From Saccharina japonica (lineage: Eukaryota; Sar; Phaeophyceae; Laminariales; Laminariaceae), in the NCBI GenBank assembly GCA_008828725.1, contig MEHQ01003952.1, forward strand, positions 186,001-250,000: a stretch of DNA of 64,000 bases. Direction: 5' to 3'. Of the stretch, positions 1 through 11,930 are shown in pieces; position 1 is the first letter of the stretch, and each line of letters begins with the position of its first letter. Made by a program: the position numbers and the translations under genes. The notes under the pieces are model-generated. The model was not told the DNA's origin and did not search any database. It saw only the letters and a list, made by a program, of their open reading frames with translations.

Positions 1-115
1 GGAGGGACGGAGAGAGGGAAGGACGGAAGGCGGAAGAGGAAGAGGGCGAGCGAGGGAGGGAGGGAAGGAGGAAGGGGGGGAGGGAACGAGAAAGCGAGAC
101 TGGACGGAGGGAAAA
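1..115. repeat. Purine-rich GGGA/GGAC low-complexity tract
   Basis: The first 115 bases are almost pure G and A on the plus strand, built from GGGA, GGAC and GAAGG units. Similar purine tracts occur at 29.29-29.42 kb and 29.82-29.89 kb inside introns of the minus-strand gene, where they read as long pyrimidine tracts. The tract starts at the window edge, so its full length is unknown. Confidence 0.8.
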
Positions 116-2127
116 GCCTTCGCCACCTAATCATTCCCAGCGCAGATATATGCGTGATGCTGTCTAACCTTTATTTTCATTAATCGAATTCCAGTTGAAA
201 TTGAACTTCGGCCTCGGGCGAGCGATTGCTGCTGCTCGGCCCGCCACTCCGTTTAGGGTGCTGGCAGCCAACCCTGATGACTACACACACGGCACCCCAT
301 TAGGTATGATTTGGACCATGCGGTTCACCTCCTCGAGGGCTGTCGACCTGTTGCGTGCGGTACGGGTGTAGCAGTTTTGAAATAAATCTGTCTGTGGGTG
401 ACCCTAGACTGACTCTCATGAGACAGACGGACAGACAGACAGCTTTTTTTAATCAGTTCTAGAAACCACAAGTTACACTCGTGGAATTGGTGTGCCTAGT
501 GTCCAGCGTGTGGTTTCTGGTTAAGGGCGCTGTACTGTAAACTCCAATATCTCGTGGGGTGGCTTACAGTGGGCCAACTGCCATATATATTTTGACAGTT
601 AGTATTATTCACAACAAACTATCAAACTGTACCCATCGATATCCAGCACACCCATTGGCCGTGCTGATTCTTCATCTGAGAGAGATGCACATTACCGTGG
701 TTGGTCATTAACGTACAACATAGATGTACGACATTGGCATGCAGGGATGACAGTAGGTAATGCAATGACATGCGGTCGTACTAAGTTTGCCAAGCACAAC
801 TTGACACGCTAGAAACACAGGCACGCGACAACAAGGGTTTGGTTCACATCCATACACCTACGACAATCAAACTTGAACTCGATGGAAAGAGAGGCAGTAA
901 GGAGAGGAGGAAGAGAGGGGCTGATTTGAGGGAGATAAGCCGCGATTGTAAGCAAGGGGTAGGTAGAGGGCGGCAGGGAGGGTCCGCCACTCGATCGAGG
1001 CACGGGGGCGAGTACATCACGAGGAGGAGCGAGTGACCAGCTGTTTGTAAGAATATTGACGTATCTCTGTGATCACAGACGGTCTTTGTTGCGTTAGGAC
1101 TTATTCGATGCTCGTATGCTCGTATATACTTGAAACAGATGATCGGATGGAACACAGCCGCCCGTAATGGTGTGTTCAACGGGGTAGGAGGGAAGTATCA
1201 CAACATCAAGCAGGCGGCGCCAAACGAACCACGAGCTTACACATCGGGAGGTTCGGTAACTTGATGAACGATGGCCAACAGACAGGTGGTGCCATCGAGA
1301 GGTGTTGGTCAGGCATCGGTTGGGGGGGATATGCCCTGTGTTCGGAGCTTCTTCGTGCAATCGGGCGCACGTACACTACGTTTTCCAAGTGTACAATCGC
1401 GAAATCTTTGCAATAGCAGCTTGTAAAGCAACCAACCATCATCGTTGTTGTATCTCAATACTGCCGCTGGTGCTAATCGGGTTCAAAGTCATCGCGATAA
1501 CCACATTTGTAAAGTTCCGGGAAGGCCGCTGCCTCAGTAGTCCTGACTGAGCCAGCCCTGTTCGACAGGATATAATCTCTACCGTCCTCTTCATGTATTC
1601 CCCGGCTGTTGAACCTGTGTGTATAGGTTCTACAGTCATAGAGGGGTACGTACATGCGACCATTGTGGGCGTGTAGACCTCCTCCCGTGCCGATTATCCT
1701 GGCTGTGTTCAGCAAATTGCGACGCATGCTGCGACAGACATGTACCATTTTGTTTAAGAAATTGGCCACTTGAGGACCTCTATACCTCATGCAGGAAGCC
1801 CTTGTTGGGGGGAGGGGGGCGTGCAACCCGACGAAACCCACCGAGACCAAAGTTCACAACGACAAATAGCGCAGCACCACAACGTGTGTGTGTGTTCTTC
1901 ACATTAAACCTTCATTTCTACCCGTCGACATCCAGCACACCCAGTGTCCGTGCCGATTCTTCATCCTAAAAAGGTACCAGTTCTGTGGTCACAAATCTAC
2001 GACACAGAGATACTACGCTCAGCGCAGCAACGTGAGTTGTACTGACTTGGCTTCATGAGCCCGATCGGTAAGGAAGCGGTCCAGCCAGCAACGCTACCTC
2101 TATCGTAGTACTGTAGTTGTCATACTC
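116..2127. other. No recognisable gene; contains a short dispersed repeat pair and a GACA microsatellite
   Basis: ORFs here are short, overlap on all frames and look random. A (GACA)n stretch lies at about 421-441. A ~46 bp sequence at about 619-664 (ATATCCAGCACACCCA then a CGTGCTGATTCTTCATC-like end) recurs in direct orientation at about 1918-1963 with few mismatches, so it is a short dispersed repeat. Confidence 0.5.
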
Positions 2128-2259
2128 TCAAACCGAAGGCCGTCTAATCTCTTCTTCATCTTCCTCAACCTCCGGGTGCACCGGCTGCATGCGGCGCCAG
2201 GTTCTGCACACGCCGTCATGGTCCTGGGTACCGTGCACGTCCGCGAACGCCTCGGGGTC
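2128..2259 (-). CDS. Probable terminal exon with acidic C-terminus
   Basis: A textbook acceptor (long T-run then ATGCAG) opens a 44-codon frame that ends in TGA. The encoded tail is hydrophilic, with CRTWRRMQPVHPEVEEDEEE near the end. If it belongs to the membrane gene upstream it is the cytosolic C-terminus. A second frame through the same exon is also open to a later stop, so the frame choice rests on the acidic, tail-like composition. Confidence 0.4.
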   Translation of the reverse strand, partial: DPEAFADVHGTQDHDGVCRTWRRMQPVHPEVEEDEEEIRRPSV

Positions 2260-5200
2260 CTGCATAAAAAACAAAAAAAACACTTGCGGTTTACGGCTGA
2301 CATGACACGTATGCAACTATCGAAACGACAACTCAAGCTAGAATGCCAAACCCATACAGCAGTGGTCTGGCCGAACACGGGTTGGCAACTGCGTCGATTT
2401 GGTAGAGAAGGTGTAGGCCCGAGGTGAATATAAAGAAGGGGGGATTGGTGCAAGCGGCGCACCCTCGGACGGCACAAGCGTGGAATGCTTCGTTTGGTGA
2501 GAGGAACAAAGCTAAGGACATAAGCTCGGACAATAACAGACAGACATAGAGCGGGAGAGTAAATGGTTTCGTACTACACGACAAAAACCAACGCAAACCT
2601 GTTTTATCGAAACTCTCGCACGGTGGCGTTCAAACCTCGTATGCTTTGAGGCTGTATTCGTAAGGCTGCACATTTTGCCGGAAATGGTAGGCAATGACAC
2701 GTCCTTAGCGACGAAGATCAGGTGTGAATGACAGATTCGCTCACAAGCACGAGCGTTTCAGCAAAACGTAAAATATTTGGCGAACGTTTGCGGTCTTGTT
2801 CACAATGAGGTAAATATCCTAAATAACACGCAAGGGCCAGCGAAGATTATAAATAGCAGCCACGACATGTATGTAATACCTGACGAGAGGGGTGAGCCCA
2901 CCTCAATGTGAAGTGCATCCTACCGCTTTGAACCAATGTACATTTGAAACATACGATCATATATTGTCGTGTCCTACACAGTCCGCAACAGCCGTATACC
3001 TGGTATGGGCTTGAACGAAAACTCGTCGGTTTCCAAACACATGCATAAACCAACGCGGAAGTTGTATCGCGGTTATACGTCCAACATCGACAATGCTATC
3101 GCCACCCCTCCACAACGCCTGAGCGGCGAAGACGACACCCATTCCAGCACATGTCCCACATACAGCAACACCACGCACCCGAAAGACAGGTGGCCGGGAA
3201 CCCCAGTTACACAACGTGGGCGTGAATAACTCATCGTAGAGCCATTGCAAATAATAGCACACACACACTGCCTGCCGAATTATAAGATTGTCGACATCTC
3301 GTGGGGTTTGCGACATGCCTCACACGTTATCAACAGGCACTCCATTCGTCACGACTCAAGGTGTGCTACACTATTCAAAGTCCCCACAGTGATCTCTTTA
3401 CCCATCAATGTCCCCACCAGGATCTTGTTACGCCCACCTCATGCAAGGAGGGGGTCCCGGTCCACTTGTGAATCACAGTGGGGTACATATCTGGTGCCGC
3501 CCGTGTCAACAATCTGCACTGCAAACGCCCGTGCTACACGGTCGAATTAGGATGTAGCACCTCCGCTCACTGTGACGTGGCACTTATGACGCTCACGGCT
3601 CTCTCGCGTGTATATCACTAAGACACCGACAGAAACTTACCTCCATGAAGCAGACAAACACCGCCTTGAAGGCGCTTATCCCCACCTCGAGCATCACGAA
3701 GACCACGGGTATCGAAACAAGTATGAAGACTCGTTCCGGTTCATCAAACGACACCCCTGAATAGCCGAGGTTTCTTATCACTTCCACACCGAGAACGATG
3801 ACCGCAATCGTCGCGAATGGAAGGAAGTATCCCGCGATGCATGTGTTGTTGGTGAGGACTGTCAGGCCATGCCTGCGCAATATCGCCAAGGCACGGCCGG
3901 CACCTATCGCAGGGTCAATCGGAGTGATCAGGCCCGTCAGCAGTGGCCCGTGAGCGGTGCGGGAGGGGGGGGGAGCTTCCACGCCGGCCNGGGTGCGGGG
4001 GGTTATTACAACGCTAAGAGTGGGGCAAACCACATTTGGAAGCAGTGTTCGCGCATTCAAAATACCCACCCCCCAAGGCTGTTGTTCACGAGAAACATCG
4101 GATGTACTGGAAATCGAATTGGGCCCCTTAACAGTTGGGGGGTCCTAAACACCCAGCCGATGGCTATCGTAGAGTTTCCGACGTTGCACCAAAGCAAAAT
4201 TCCTCAAGCCTTGGGTCCATCATATCTGGATGGCTCCCTGAGTGTCTGGTGACATCACGGCGGATGGCATCTAATACGGTTCCGACCAAACCCTATCCGG
4301 AATCAGGCAGTACGAAAATGTACTGACCACTGGGATCATTATCGTGGATCATGGCGATTGTTCGCACTGCCGCTGTCCGGCGCTCAGGTTCACGGATAGG
4401 TATTAAATCACTTGTGTACCAGAACACTCGCCAGAGGCCGCTCTGAAACGGTTAGCGTCCAGTTTTGATGCAGTGCTGGCGACTGTACAAGAAACTGGTG
4501 CCGACGGGATGGCTGTTGAAATACATCAACCTCGGTGGGTGGCCGATAAAATACATGACTAGCAAACACTAGGGTTGGTTCGCACCCATCTTCGTCAACT
4601 CGGTACTTGTTCTCGATGCCGAATCTCTCAGGCTCACTCAGAAACATATACCCCTCTTACGTACTCGAAAGTCTTACCGTTTTGAAAAATGTCACACGAT
4701 CATAATTAAGTTCACAATTTCAAACATTCTCTACTTATAATTTTCAGATAAGCAATAGTTAACATGCACGTCTTTGGCACGTCGCCCAATATAATGGAGT
4801 GCTACTGTAGGTTAACGAATCGCTATTTGTCGACGTCAGGCAGCAATATGCAGTCTATCTAAACTACATGAGTTTACTTATTGTAACAACTGATATACCA
4901 GGCATAGAGCAGCCAGAAACTTAATGGATGATTGGAATGTTGGTGGCTACAGGATATTTCTGTAGGTAGCATGAGTGAATACATTTGAAACGTCTGCACC
5001 GCCACGTTGACAATGGAACGGGGCAGCGTCCTTGTCATCACAATATACAAAGAATAGTGTTTACGGTAAGATGGCGAGGGGGTCCACGCATTCCGCGGTA
5101 GGGGCTGTAGCTTTATCTCAACCTCCTCCTATGAGGGCCTCTGGACCGCGCCTCTAGCAACTGAATGTGATCAGCAACCCAATCTAAGACCGATCATAAC

Positions 5201-8200
5201 GAGACATCTGGCGCAAAGCACACCACAAGACTGAGTTTCCCAGGAGTTGGCGCATTTGAACCAAGACACCGCTAACCTATGGAGCTCCTTAGCGGACGAG
5301 GTTCGCCGTACTCAAAGGATATGCATCTGAATCGCTACTTGGCAGATACCAAGGGCCTGGGACTCTATACCGTGCTTGGCCGGGTACAATGGTTGCCGAA
5401 AGCGGTTGTCGGGAGCGAGGTCTAGACCCAACAAAACCTCAACAGCCTCGTATCCATGACGAGCAATTCTTATCGTTGAACGGGTCTAAAACCAACTATA
5501 GACTTGAGCGGGCTACTTTGCTGTGGGCGTGACAACCGGTACCGCCAATGCCACGTGCCTTCTGAGACGCCCAACCGGTACATCCCGACGTAGAGCACAG
5601 TGTACTGCGCTGCATATCCAACGGCGAGCCACACGAGCATCACTGGAAATATGGGTGCTCCAACGTTGATCAACGTAACACTGACGAAGACGAGCACTAC
5701 TGCGACGATGACCTCGATCATGGCGACCTTGCACAACGACCTGGGTCATACATGAACAATCGGGGAGGCGGGGGGGGGGCTTGGAGCGTCAACGCCGAGG
5801 TTACCGCTGGGAAGGGCACTCCTGCAAGGAAACAACGTTCTGAAGTGCATCGTCCGCCGTCCCAGTGTGACAGCCCCTGCCGCAAAGGGGAGTGTGCTGG
5901 TACGAATACTGGGCTCGAGAACAGGGGAGACTGCAGTATTGGCAGATATGATAGCAATAATATCAGTACCATCGTCAACTACCCGTATTTCTGTCCATAA
6001 CAGCGCCAATATCCCCGAATTCTGCGCGTGCATGCCAGCTCATACTCTAGTAGTGAATTCGACTTCGTTAGTCGAACCAATGCATGTATTACATCCGTCC
6101 CTGCTCTTGGTAGCTTTACATTTCGCGGGGGCAGGCCTTCACGGGCCGGGCTATCTCTGGCGTATACATCGACCATAACATGCAATGTGTTCCAATTATC
6201 CAAGACAAGAACAAATGAAAGCCTCAACGTAAGAGACCGTGTTCAATGTAACTCGACCATACTCACCCCAACGAGTATTCCAAAACGCGGCGGCATGACT
6301 CCAGCGCGGGCTCCACGCTTTCTGGGGACAAGCACCACGACGACACGGACCTCGCCACGGTTGCGGCAACGACATTTCCGGTGACGATGAATTGCCAAAC
6401 CACGCTCCATTGCCATATTAACATAATTGGGTGGAGCTCGGCGACGGTGGCGGTGGTGAGGTAAAAGTCAGTTTCGGGTTGAAAGCCAGCCACCAAGCCG
6501 AATAGGGTGAAGACAGTTGGGACACACCACACAGCTCGAATAACCATCACGCAGAGGGCCCACAACATAATATCCGGCGTGGACGTGACGCAAAGAGCAG
6601 CTGCCTGCGCTCCAAAACAAGAACAAAGGCGTGCGAGAGAATGTGAGGATGGAATAAAAACCATCGAGAATGTCACGGTAAGGAATCAAGCAACACCCTG
6701 ACCCTGACCATGCAGGTTAGGGTTTAATGTAGTTTTGATTACCGACGCGTGCTACGGTAGAGGTAGTACTTTTTGTCTGAATCGTGTTCTGAACGATCGG
6801 GCTCCTTAACCCAAATTCGTCGGAAATTTACATATTTTTGTGACGAATAATGTTCCAGAGTATACTTCGGGCATGAGATTTCGCATCCGGCAGCACTTTT
6901 ATTTTCCTCCAAAATAAAAGTTTCGGCGAGGTATGACGCTCCTTAAGTGAGGAGCTCAGAAAAAAACATAGTGCACCTCTATCGTAGCATGCGTCTACCC
7001 ATAGCGAGGTCGCCGACGTTAGTCGGCGGTGTACCACAATAAAACAACAAAATGCCAGCAATTCCACATATTTCAGTGTCACCCTACCCGTCTTACTATT
7101 CAACTTGGTGTAATCGCAAACGGTACGACTACGTCGAGAACACACTACCGAAACCCCAGCGGCTCCAGCTGGGAAACCCTTTGACTTCCATTCAAATTGT
7201 TTTTGTCCTACCATAGCTTCCTATATGCGAAATCACCTTCAGGGTTGATGCTGCAAACGCTATGTTTCCCCGACGCCGGATAACGAGAAACGCGATCAGC
7301 CCGCTGATGACGGCGAGTTCCGTGGCGCCCATCATCATCCCAGCATCCACCAGCGGGTACACGGCCCCAAAGCACAGCAGCAGAAGTATTGCTGCAGAAA
7401 CCTAACGCTTGGCAGTGCAAAACTCCACTGTGTCAGAAGAGCGTAGCCTCCTTAAGCGCAAACTGCTTCGAGCGGGGGCGATCAATACTGTTTTAGCTGA
7501 ATTCCCACACCTAGACGGGTTATTCGGCGTTGCGTGCCGGGCTATGTCGAACATCACGTCAACGTGCAACCAGCATATAGAGGTGATCCAGAGGAGAGGC
7601 TGTCGATCGTGCTGCTTTGTTGAGATAGACTGGCCTAGACCACCGGTCTTTCTGACACCAAAAAAGCAGTGATGCTAAGATTGGGGCCTATAGACCCCCC
7701 GCGTCCGGGCTGCAATATCGCGCGATACGTTTCTGCGTCCAGAGGGGAATATACAAATTGACGGCCACTCAGAGTGGTGTGCTTCGTTCAGGTTTCCTCT
7801 AGGTCGACGGTTTAAGTATAGCTTTGGGGCTCGCAATACTCGTTGGACGCGATATGTGCGTGACAAAATTTCGCATATGATAAACGGACAACAGGTTGGA
7901 TCGAGCTAGCGACTCGTTTGAGAATGCGGGTCCCCGGAAACATATTTACAATAAACTATTGCTACGGTAGGGGGCGTAGACTGATATTCACTTCCAGGTT
8001 TACTCTACTCAGGCGAGGGGCTCTATACCTCACGCAAACCTCGACGCAAGAATATTTTGTTGCCGCAGAGTAGCATTCATACCATGGTGGTGCATATCAC
8101 GAAAACGTAAAGCGTTGACACTTAAAAAAAACGCGAAGAAGTATGGTGGTCACTCGGCGGGGTGGCTCTCATCCGCTGAAAAACACTGGACCCAAAAGCG

Positions 8201-9442
8201 ATCACCCTTCCGTAGAAACAGTATTGTCTGCCCCTGAGATAATCGAGATGATTTACTGGAACACCTCACGCTGAAACATGAATCGGCGACAATCGTCATG
8301 GAGGTCGCAACAAGTTTTCCGAGCGTACAACAGTAGTTTGTGTGAACACGATTCGAGGTTGAAACCAAATCGAGGAATCTGCCGAGCGTGTCATCGTCAG
8401 GAGGTGTCGGTCCCCTCGTTTACGCTATCGCGGGTGACTTCCGGTTTTCCCCTTCACGACCCCACTTGAAGGAGGAGGAGGAGGAACGCATGTTCCTCGC
8501 CCTAGCTGTCTCTACTTTCATGGTGTCGCAGGGGATCTTCGCCAACAATCATCTGCCTTGGAAAGCCTCACGGGCTGTGTCGCGCTGTATATTTTTCCGA
8601 CATCGCTTTGTTCAACAGTCCTGTTGGCCTGTATGTTAGGCCGCGGCTTTGTGAAACGGAACTCGATGGATACAGGTTATGCCGACCAGAGGGGCAATTC
8701 TAAACCCCTGAACGCATGCCGCCCAAGGTCGGTATCGAACATGTCGACGAATCCCTTTAGTAATGTCGACCTTCTGGGAAACTAATTTACCACTTCGATG
8801 ATACACACCGCAAACACTAACATGGCGCTCTAACGTTTGCGACCCATGTGTCTGGAATTAACGGCAGGCGAATAGACGCGTACTACGATAAAGGCAGTCC
8901 CAGTGACACTTTTTGGCCAAACCGTTGTCTGAATGACGGGGCTCCTCAGCCCCAAACCGTCGGACTACATGGTTGGGTTGCAATATGTATTCAGACTATT
9001 CGTAGGTCATGGTATTATTCATCGGGTAGCACATATATTTTTCTTCTATTTCAATGTTTCGTCGAGGCATGGAGCTCCTTAAGTGAGGAGCTCAGAAAAA
9101 AACATGGCGAACCTCTATCGTAGCATGCATCGATATGCCACACCTACCAAGGCTTTTACACAGCCGGGACGTTACTTCCTACACCCCGCGGTTTGTTTTT
9201 GCGTCCAATCACACAGTATCATCATTTTAATATACTGCTTATATACTGTGTCCGTCTCCCACCTTCATCATCCACCTAGCCCCGTGGACGATTGGGCGTA
9301 GCAGGATCGACGATATGCCGTATGCCAATATAACTACAAGGAAGCCTGCCATCGGCATGAATCCCAGGACAAAACTTGGATTTTTCCCAAATACTTCCAG
9401 AATATCCCACACGTCGTCGGACGACGATACACCATGTAACGC
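2128..9442 (-). CDS. Putative multi-exon polytopic membrane protein (partial model, family not recognised)
   Basis: Eight minus-strand segments look like exons of one many-pass membrane protein: 9442-9276, 7401-7237, 6604-6267, 6222-5983, 5740 to about 5513, 3872-3641, possibly about 3240-3000, and 2259-2128. Several joins keep frame: 7401-7237 ends in phase 0 and 6604-6267 starts in phase 0; 6604-6267 ends in phase 2 and is completed by one base of 6222-5983; the same holds for 6222-5983 into 5740. Strong donors are seen (GTGAGT after 6267, GTAAGT after 3641). At least eight hydrophobic helices are visible, and the last exon ends in an acidic VEEDEEEIRR-like tail, expected to be cytosolic. 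Exons are missing between 9276 and 7401 (phase 2 to 0), between about 5.5 and 3.9 kb, and at the N-terminus. A transporter or channel is possible, but no signature motif is visible. Splitting into two genes cannot be excluded. Confidence 0.5.
3641..3872 (-). CDS. Exon of the membrane-protein gene: two transmembrane helices, strong donor
   Basis: The donor ATGGAG|GTAAGT is a consensus splice site. The exon encodes helices GYFLPFATIAVIVLGVEVI and FILVSIPVVFVMLEVGISAF, linked by the loop NLGYSGVSFDEPER. The chosen acceptor is GCGCAG at 3873-3874. The frame stays open upstream through the single undetermined base at 3990, so the exon may begin earlier. Confidence 0.55.
3990..3990. other. Single undetermined base
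   Basis: An isolated N in a G-rich stretch within the possible upstream extension of the 3641-3872 exon. Confidence 0.99.
4100..5510. other. Likely intronic; no exon recognised
   Basis: No frame here combines a good splice border with protein-like composition. It most likely lies between two membrane-protein exons. An open minus-strand frame at 4408-4647 has no supporting splice site. Confidence 0.35.
5513..5740 (-). CDS. Exon of the membrane-protein gene: two transmembrane helices
   Basis: The acceptor ACCCAG at 5741-5742 leaves one base that completes the preceding codon. The exon encodes VAMIEVIVAVVLVFVSVTLI, then PVMLVWLAVGYAAQYTVLYV and GMYRLGVSEGTWHWRYR. Two helices with a short loop are clear. 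The 3' border is uncertain because the frame stays open to about 5470 without a good donor. Confidence 0.5.
   Translation of the reverse strand, partial: VVVQGRHDRGHRRSSARLRQCYVDQRWSTHISSDARVARRWICSAVHCALRRDVPVGRLRRHVALAVPVVTPTAK
5983..6222 (-). CDS. Exon of the membrane-protein gene: hydrophilic loop
   Basis: One base after the GAG acceptor completes the Gly codon of the previous exon. The frame then runs open through a mixed hydrophilic segment with NWNTLHVMVDVYARD and LVRLTKSNSLLEYE to a GG|GTAGTT donor. The phases on both sides fit the neighbours. The donor is not a strong match, so the end is approximate. Confidence 0.4.
6267..6604 (-). CDS. Exon of the membrane-protein gene: several helices
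   Basis: The acceptor GCGCAG is preceded by a long pyrimidine tract, and the donor is GG|GTGAGT, a near-consensus site. The 338 bp exon encodes hydrophobic runs around DIMLWALCVMVIRAVWCV, FTLFGLVAGF and HPIMLIWQWSVVWQFIVTGN. It enters in phase 0, matching the exon at 7401-7237, and leaves in phase 2. Confidence 0.55.
6744..6995 (-). mobile_element. MITE family 1, copy 1 (252 bp)
   Basis: The ends are inverted: GACGCGTGCTACGGTAGAGG on the left and a close reverse complement on the right (CCTCTATCGTAGCATGCGTC). The flanks on both sides are TACC (6740-6743 and 6996-6999), a plausible 4 bp target duplication. Internal landmarks are a GCTCCTTAA box near one end and a GAGCTC/GAGGAGCTC inverted repeat near the other. 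It has no coding capacity. Copies lie at 8875-9131 and, inverted, 14991-15233. It is in an intron of the membrane-protein gene. Confidence 0.8.
7237..7401 (-). CDS. Exon of the membrane-protein gene: two transmembrane helices
   Basis: This 165 bp segment is exactly 55 codons, phase 0 at both ends, with acceptor TTAG and donor AAG|GTGATT. It encodes one helix around AAILLLLCFGAVYPLVDAG and a second around ATELAVISGLIAFLVI, ending in the positive cluster RRRGNIA. The inside/outside charge pattern is typical of a polytopic protein. The MITE at 6744-6995 lies in the next intron. Confidence 0.55.
7402..8874. other. Intron or intergenic sequence with weak exon-like fragments
   Basis: No confident exon. 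A minus-strand fragment near 8787-8825 (MLVFAVCIIEV followed by GTAAAT) and a plus-strand hydrophobic frame near 8535-8660 (GCVALYIFPTSLCSTVLLAC) look protein-like, but neither has consistent phase with neighbours. Confidence 0.3.
8875..9131 (-). mobile_element. MITE family 1, copy 3 (257 bp)
   Basis: It has the same architecture as the copy at 6744-6995: a GACGCG...CTACGAT left end, a CTCTATCGTAGCATGCATC right end, and the near-identical internal box GAGCTCCTTAAGTGAGGAGC. It is more diverged in the left half. A target duplication is not clear. It lies between two membrane-protein exons. Confidence 0.75.
9276..9442 (-). CDS. Exon of the membrane-protein gene: first visible transmembrane segment
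   Basis: The exon opens after a TTAG acceptor, just downstream of an in-frame stop, and closes at AG|GTGGAT. It encodes a soluble stretch with SSSDDVWDILEVFGKNP followed by the hydrophobic helix FVLGFMPMAGFLVVILAYG and a basic-flanked end (LLRPIVHGAR). It is 167 bp long, phase 0 in and phase 2 out. Splicing is inferred; the open frame and helix are seen directly. Confidence 0.5.
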
Positions 9443-9449
9443 CTAACAT

Positions 9450-10810
9450 CGGGTTATCGGCGGCGGTGGCGGAGGCGGCAGCGGCGGTGGCGGCGAGGGG
9501 GGGGTATTTCGTAAAGCACGATCGATTTTGTAATGTACGGTCATCGTGTCCAAGGAGGGTGGTCTTAAGAACATACGATATGACAGGAGGCGAAGTAGGC
9601 AATACCACATTTCACCGAGACTGGGCGAGGAAGTGCATATTACCCTTTTTACTATATAACGTGAACGTGCAAGGCATTGGGTCTCTGCTGGGAATACAAA
9701 GGGGACAACGCTCTACACTCACTGAACCTAGCTTGCTGCATGACCAGCTCACCTTCAGCACAATATGGTGTGGTGTTATTGCACTGTGGAGACTGCTTCG
9801 TCACTGCGCTGGCAGCTGTTGAATCTTAAACGGCAAAAGTCTTACCGTTGCCAACACCTTGCACTGTGCTCGACATATATTTCACCGTCTAGTATCCTGT
9901 CGAAACACACACCAGGGCAGTACTGTCGTTCTTATGTTTTGAACTTTGACGAATATTAATACGATCAGCTGCCGTTCATGTATTCCCAAACCTGGTGGGT
10001 ATGCGCGGAGCGCTCCGCGGCGAGGCCCCCCTTAACCTAAAAACAATGTTGGCCCTGAATATATAACGTTTTTGAATTATCCAAGTTTGGCTCCGTATTT
10101 TTGCTCTGAAGTGTCCTGATTTTACAAGTGTAGTTCGTATTGGGTACGTCCAATTTCCTGCGTTTTGCAACGAGTACTTGTTACGCCGGAATTTAAGTAC
10201 TAACTATGAGGTATCAGGTATTAATAACGTCACAGGTCAACACTGCCGTCTCCTGACAAGTTCGCCCGGGAGAGTTATTTGGACTTCCGATATATTGGCG
10301 GGAAAGAGTGACGGCATTCGCGGGACAAAACGGGAAGGCCATGCCCGAGGTTGGCGTTGCGACGGTGCGGTGAATGGGCAGATTGTGATTGCTCGACGGT
10401 ACAATACAAGGGATGACGTCCTGAACGGGATGGGGCGGTAAAAATGCAACGGGTTTTTTTTTTCTCGGCCGGGTGAGGCGGGGAAAGTCAAGGGTAGGTG
10501 GAATTTTCGACGGGACGGGACCACGGTAACATTTTGCGGTGTTTCCGCCCTCCCGCCGGTACGGTCAATACCGTCCCGTCAAAAACATTATAAGCTTCGT
10601 AATAAGATTATAGAGCGTTGCGACAGAGCGTTTGCGAAGTAATTATATCAAGAACCTTCCGTTCCGCTAAACAATGCGAGTTCCCTTCCCTTCGTGATTT
10701 CCTTGTGTTTGCGAGCGAGGTAAAACAAAGTCTGCAACGGACGCCTCCCAAATTGAGCAGGTATGTGTGGATGGGAGGCAAGGTGGCGAACTCAAAACAA
10801 ACGAAAAACA
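9450..10810. other. No gene recognised
   Basis: It contains a GGC/GGT-rich run near 9460-9500, a CAG/CGC-poor ORF at 10178-10441 without known features, and a short inverted pair (TTTTCGACGGGACGG near 10504 and CCGTCCCGTCAAAAA near 10571). Nothing here supports a function. Confidence 0.4.
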
Positions 10811-10813
10811 AAA

Positions 10814-10939
10814 TGAAGCGTACGAGCAGCAATGGCAGCCCAGCAACGGTGGCGGCGGCAGAGCTAACCACAGAGCGGCCGCTGCTATCTCACGACCACA
10901 ATCAGCACCACAGCTATCGGCAGCTACGTGGCGTCACTT
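10814..10939 (+). CDS. Possible N-terminal exon, unknown protein
   Basis: An ATG at 10814 opens a hydrophilic segment beginning MKRTSSNGSPATVAAAELTT and followed by ERPLLSHDHN, which resembles the cytosolic N-terminus of a membrane protein (RPLL dileucine-like). Donor candidates (AC|GTGGCG, AAG|GTGGCA) follow. There is no downstream exon I can connect, so this is a weak call. Confidence 0.25.
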
Positions 10940-11309
10940 AAAGGTGGCATCCCCTTGACCAGTATAAACAAACAGCAGCATCAGCCCCAGCAGCAGCAAC
11001 ATAATCAATAACTTGCATTATTTTGTTGTTTGATTTTGGGATCACGGTTCGAGAGATATATTTCCAAAGAAAATAGCTGATTTGTCATCACGTTTCCCGA
11101 TTATGTTTAATAAACAAAAGACGACATTTTTCAAATGTGAAGGTATTCGACGGGGGGGCCAACTTTCGCAGGGGGTTAACGGCCAGGCCGTGTCGGGCCT
11201 ATTGCGCCCGACCCGGTACGTGATTCAAACCACGGGCAGAGGCCTGACCCGGTCTGTGATATTCCAACCTGACGCGCTGTCGGCCAGGCCGGCCGCGGCA
11301 GGTCCGCCC

Positions 11310-11465
11310 GAGGTTTTAATATCTCTGACATGTGGTCTGCTTTGACGAGCCCATGAGATTCACATAGCTTCTTCGTTCTTTCTTCACGCTGTGTCTCCTC
11401 CTGCTCGAGATTTTGAGGCCAACGCGTCCTCGTACATTCGCACCCAGCAGTGTCCTCAGGCATCC
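11310..11465. repeat. Dispersed repeat, copy related to 57245-57420
   Basis: The segment around GTCTCCTCCTGCTCGAG and the following TTTTGAGGCC resembles 57360-57395. On the minus strand both copies read a similar charged peptide (RWPQNLEQEETQREE here, RPRNLEEEAAQRKQNEA there). This suggests a repeat that once had coding sequence, but no complete element is visible. Confidence 0.4.
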
Positions 11466-11876
11466 GCTCGATTTCTAAAAAAAGCGTACGAAACAGTCCA
11501 ACTTGTTTTGTACCGGCGTTCGGACACCGTTGGTGTCTGGTGCGTTACGCAGTGCCTTGATCAGTTTTGTTGTTGTAGGGGGGTGAGAACGAAAACAGTT
11601 GGAGTCATGAAACGTGGGGTTGTTTGTCGTGAATCATGACATGAAAAATAGGAAAATAACCAAAAAAGTGTATACCCGGTCGGCTCTCACTTAAAAACGG
11701 GTACAGCCTGGAATCAAGTGAAAACTGTCAGGATATTTGTAGTGCACGAACAACTCAATATCCCATTTGGGTTTTGCACTGTATTGTATATGGGTTTACT
11801 GGGATACGAAACCGTCAGTACAGGCAGCTTCGACGCCTGTGCTGCGAGATAATGATTAACTCTGTTTCTACTTTAC

Positions 11877-11930
11877 CCGAACCTCTCCTCAGCGCTAGCT
11901 ACTGCATCTTCTGGTGCAGCGCCGTCACTA
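11877..11930 (-). CDS. Possible small exon downstream of the 12.4-12.6 kb exon
   Basis: It starts after GCATGCAG and ends at TTCGG|GTAAAG. It encodes SDGAAPEDAVASAEERF, phase 2 in and phase 2 out, which matches the phase-2 end of the exon at 12648-12435. It is short, so chance occurrence is quite possible. Confidence 0.25.
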
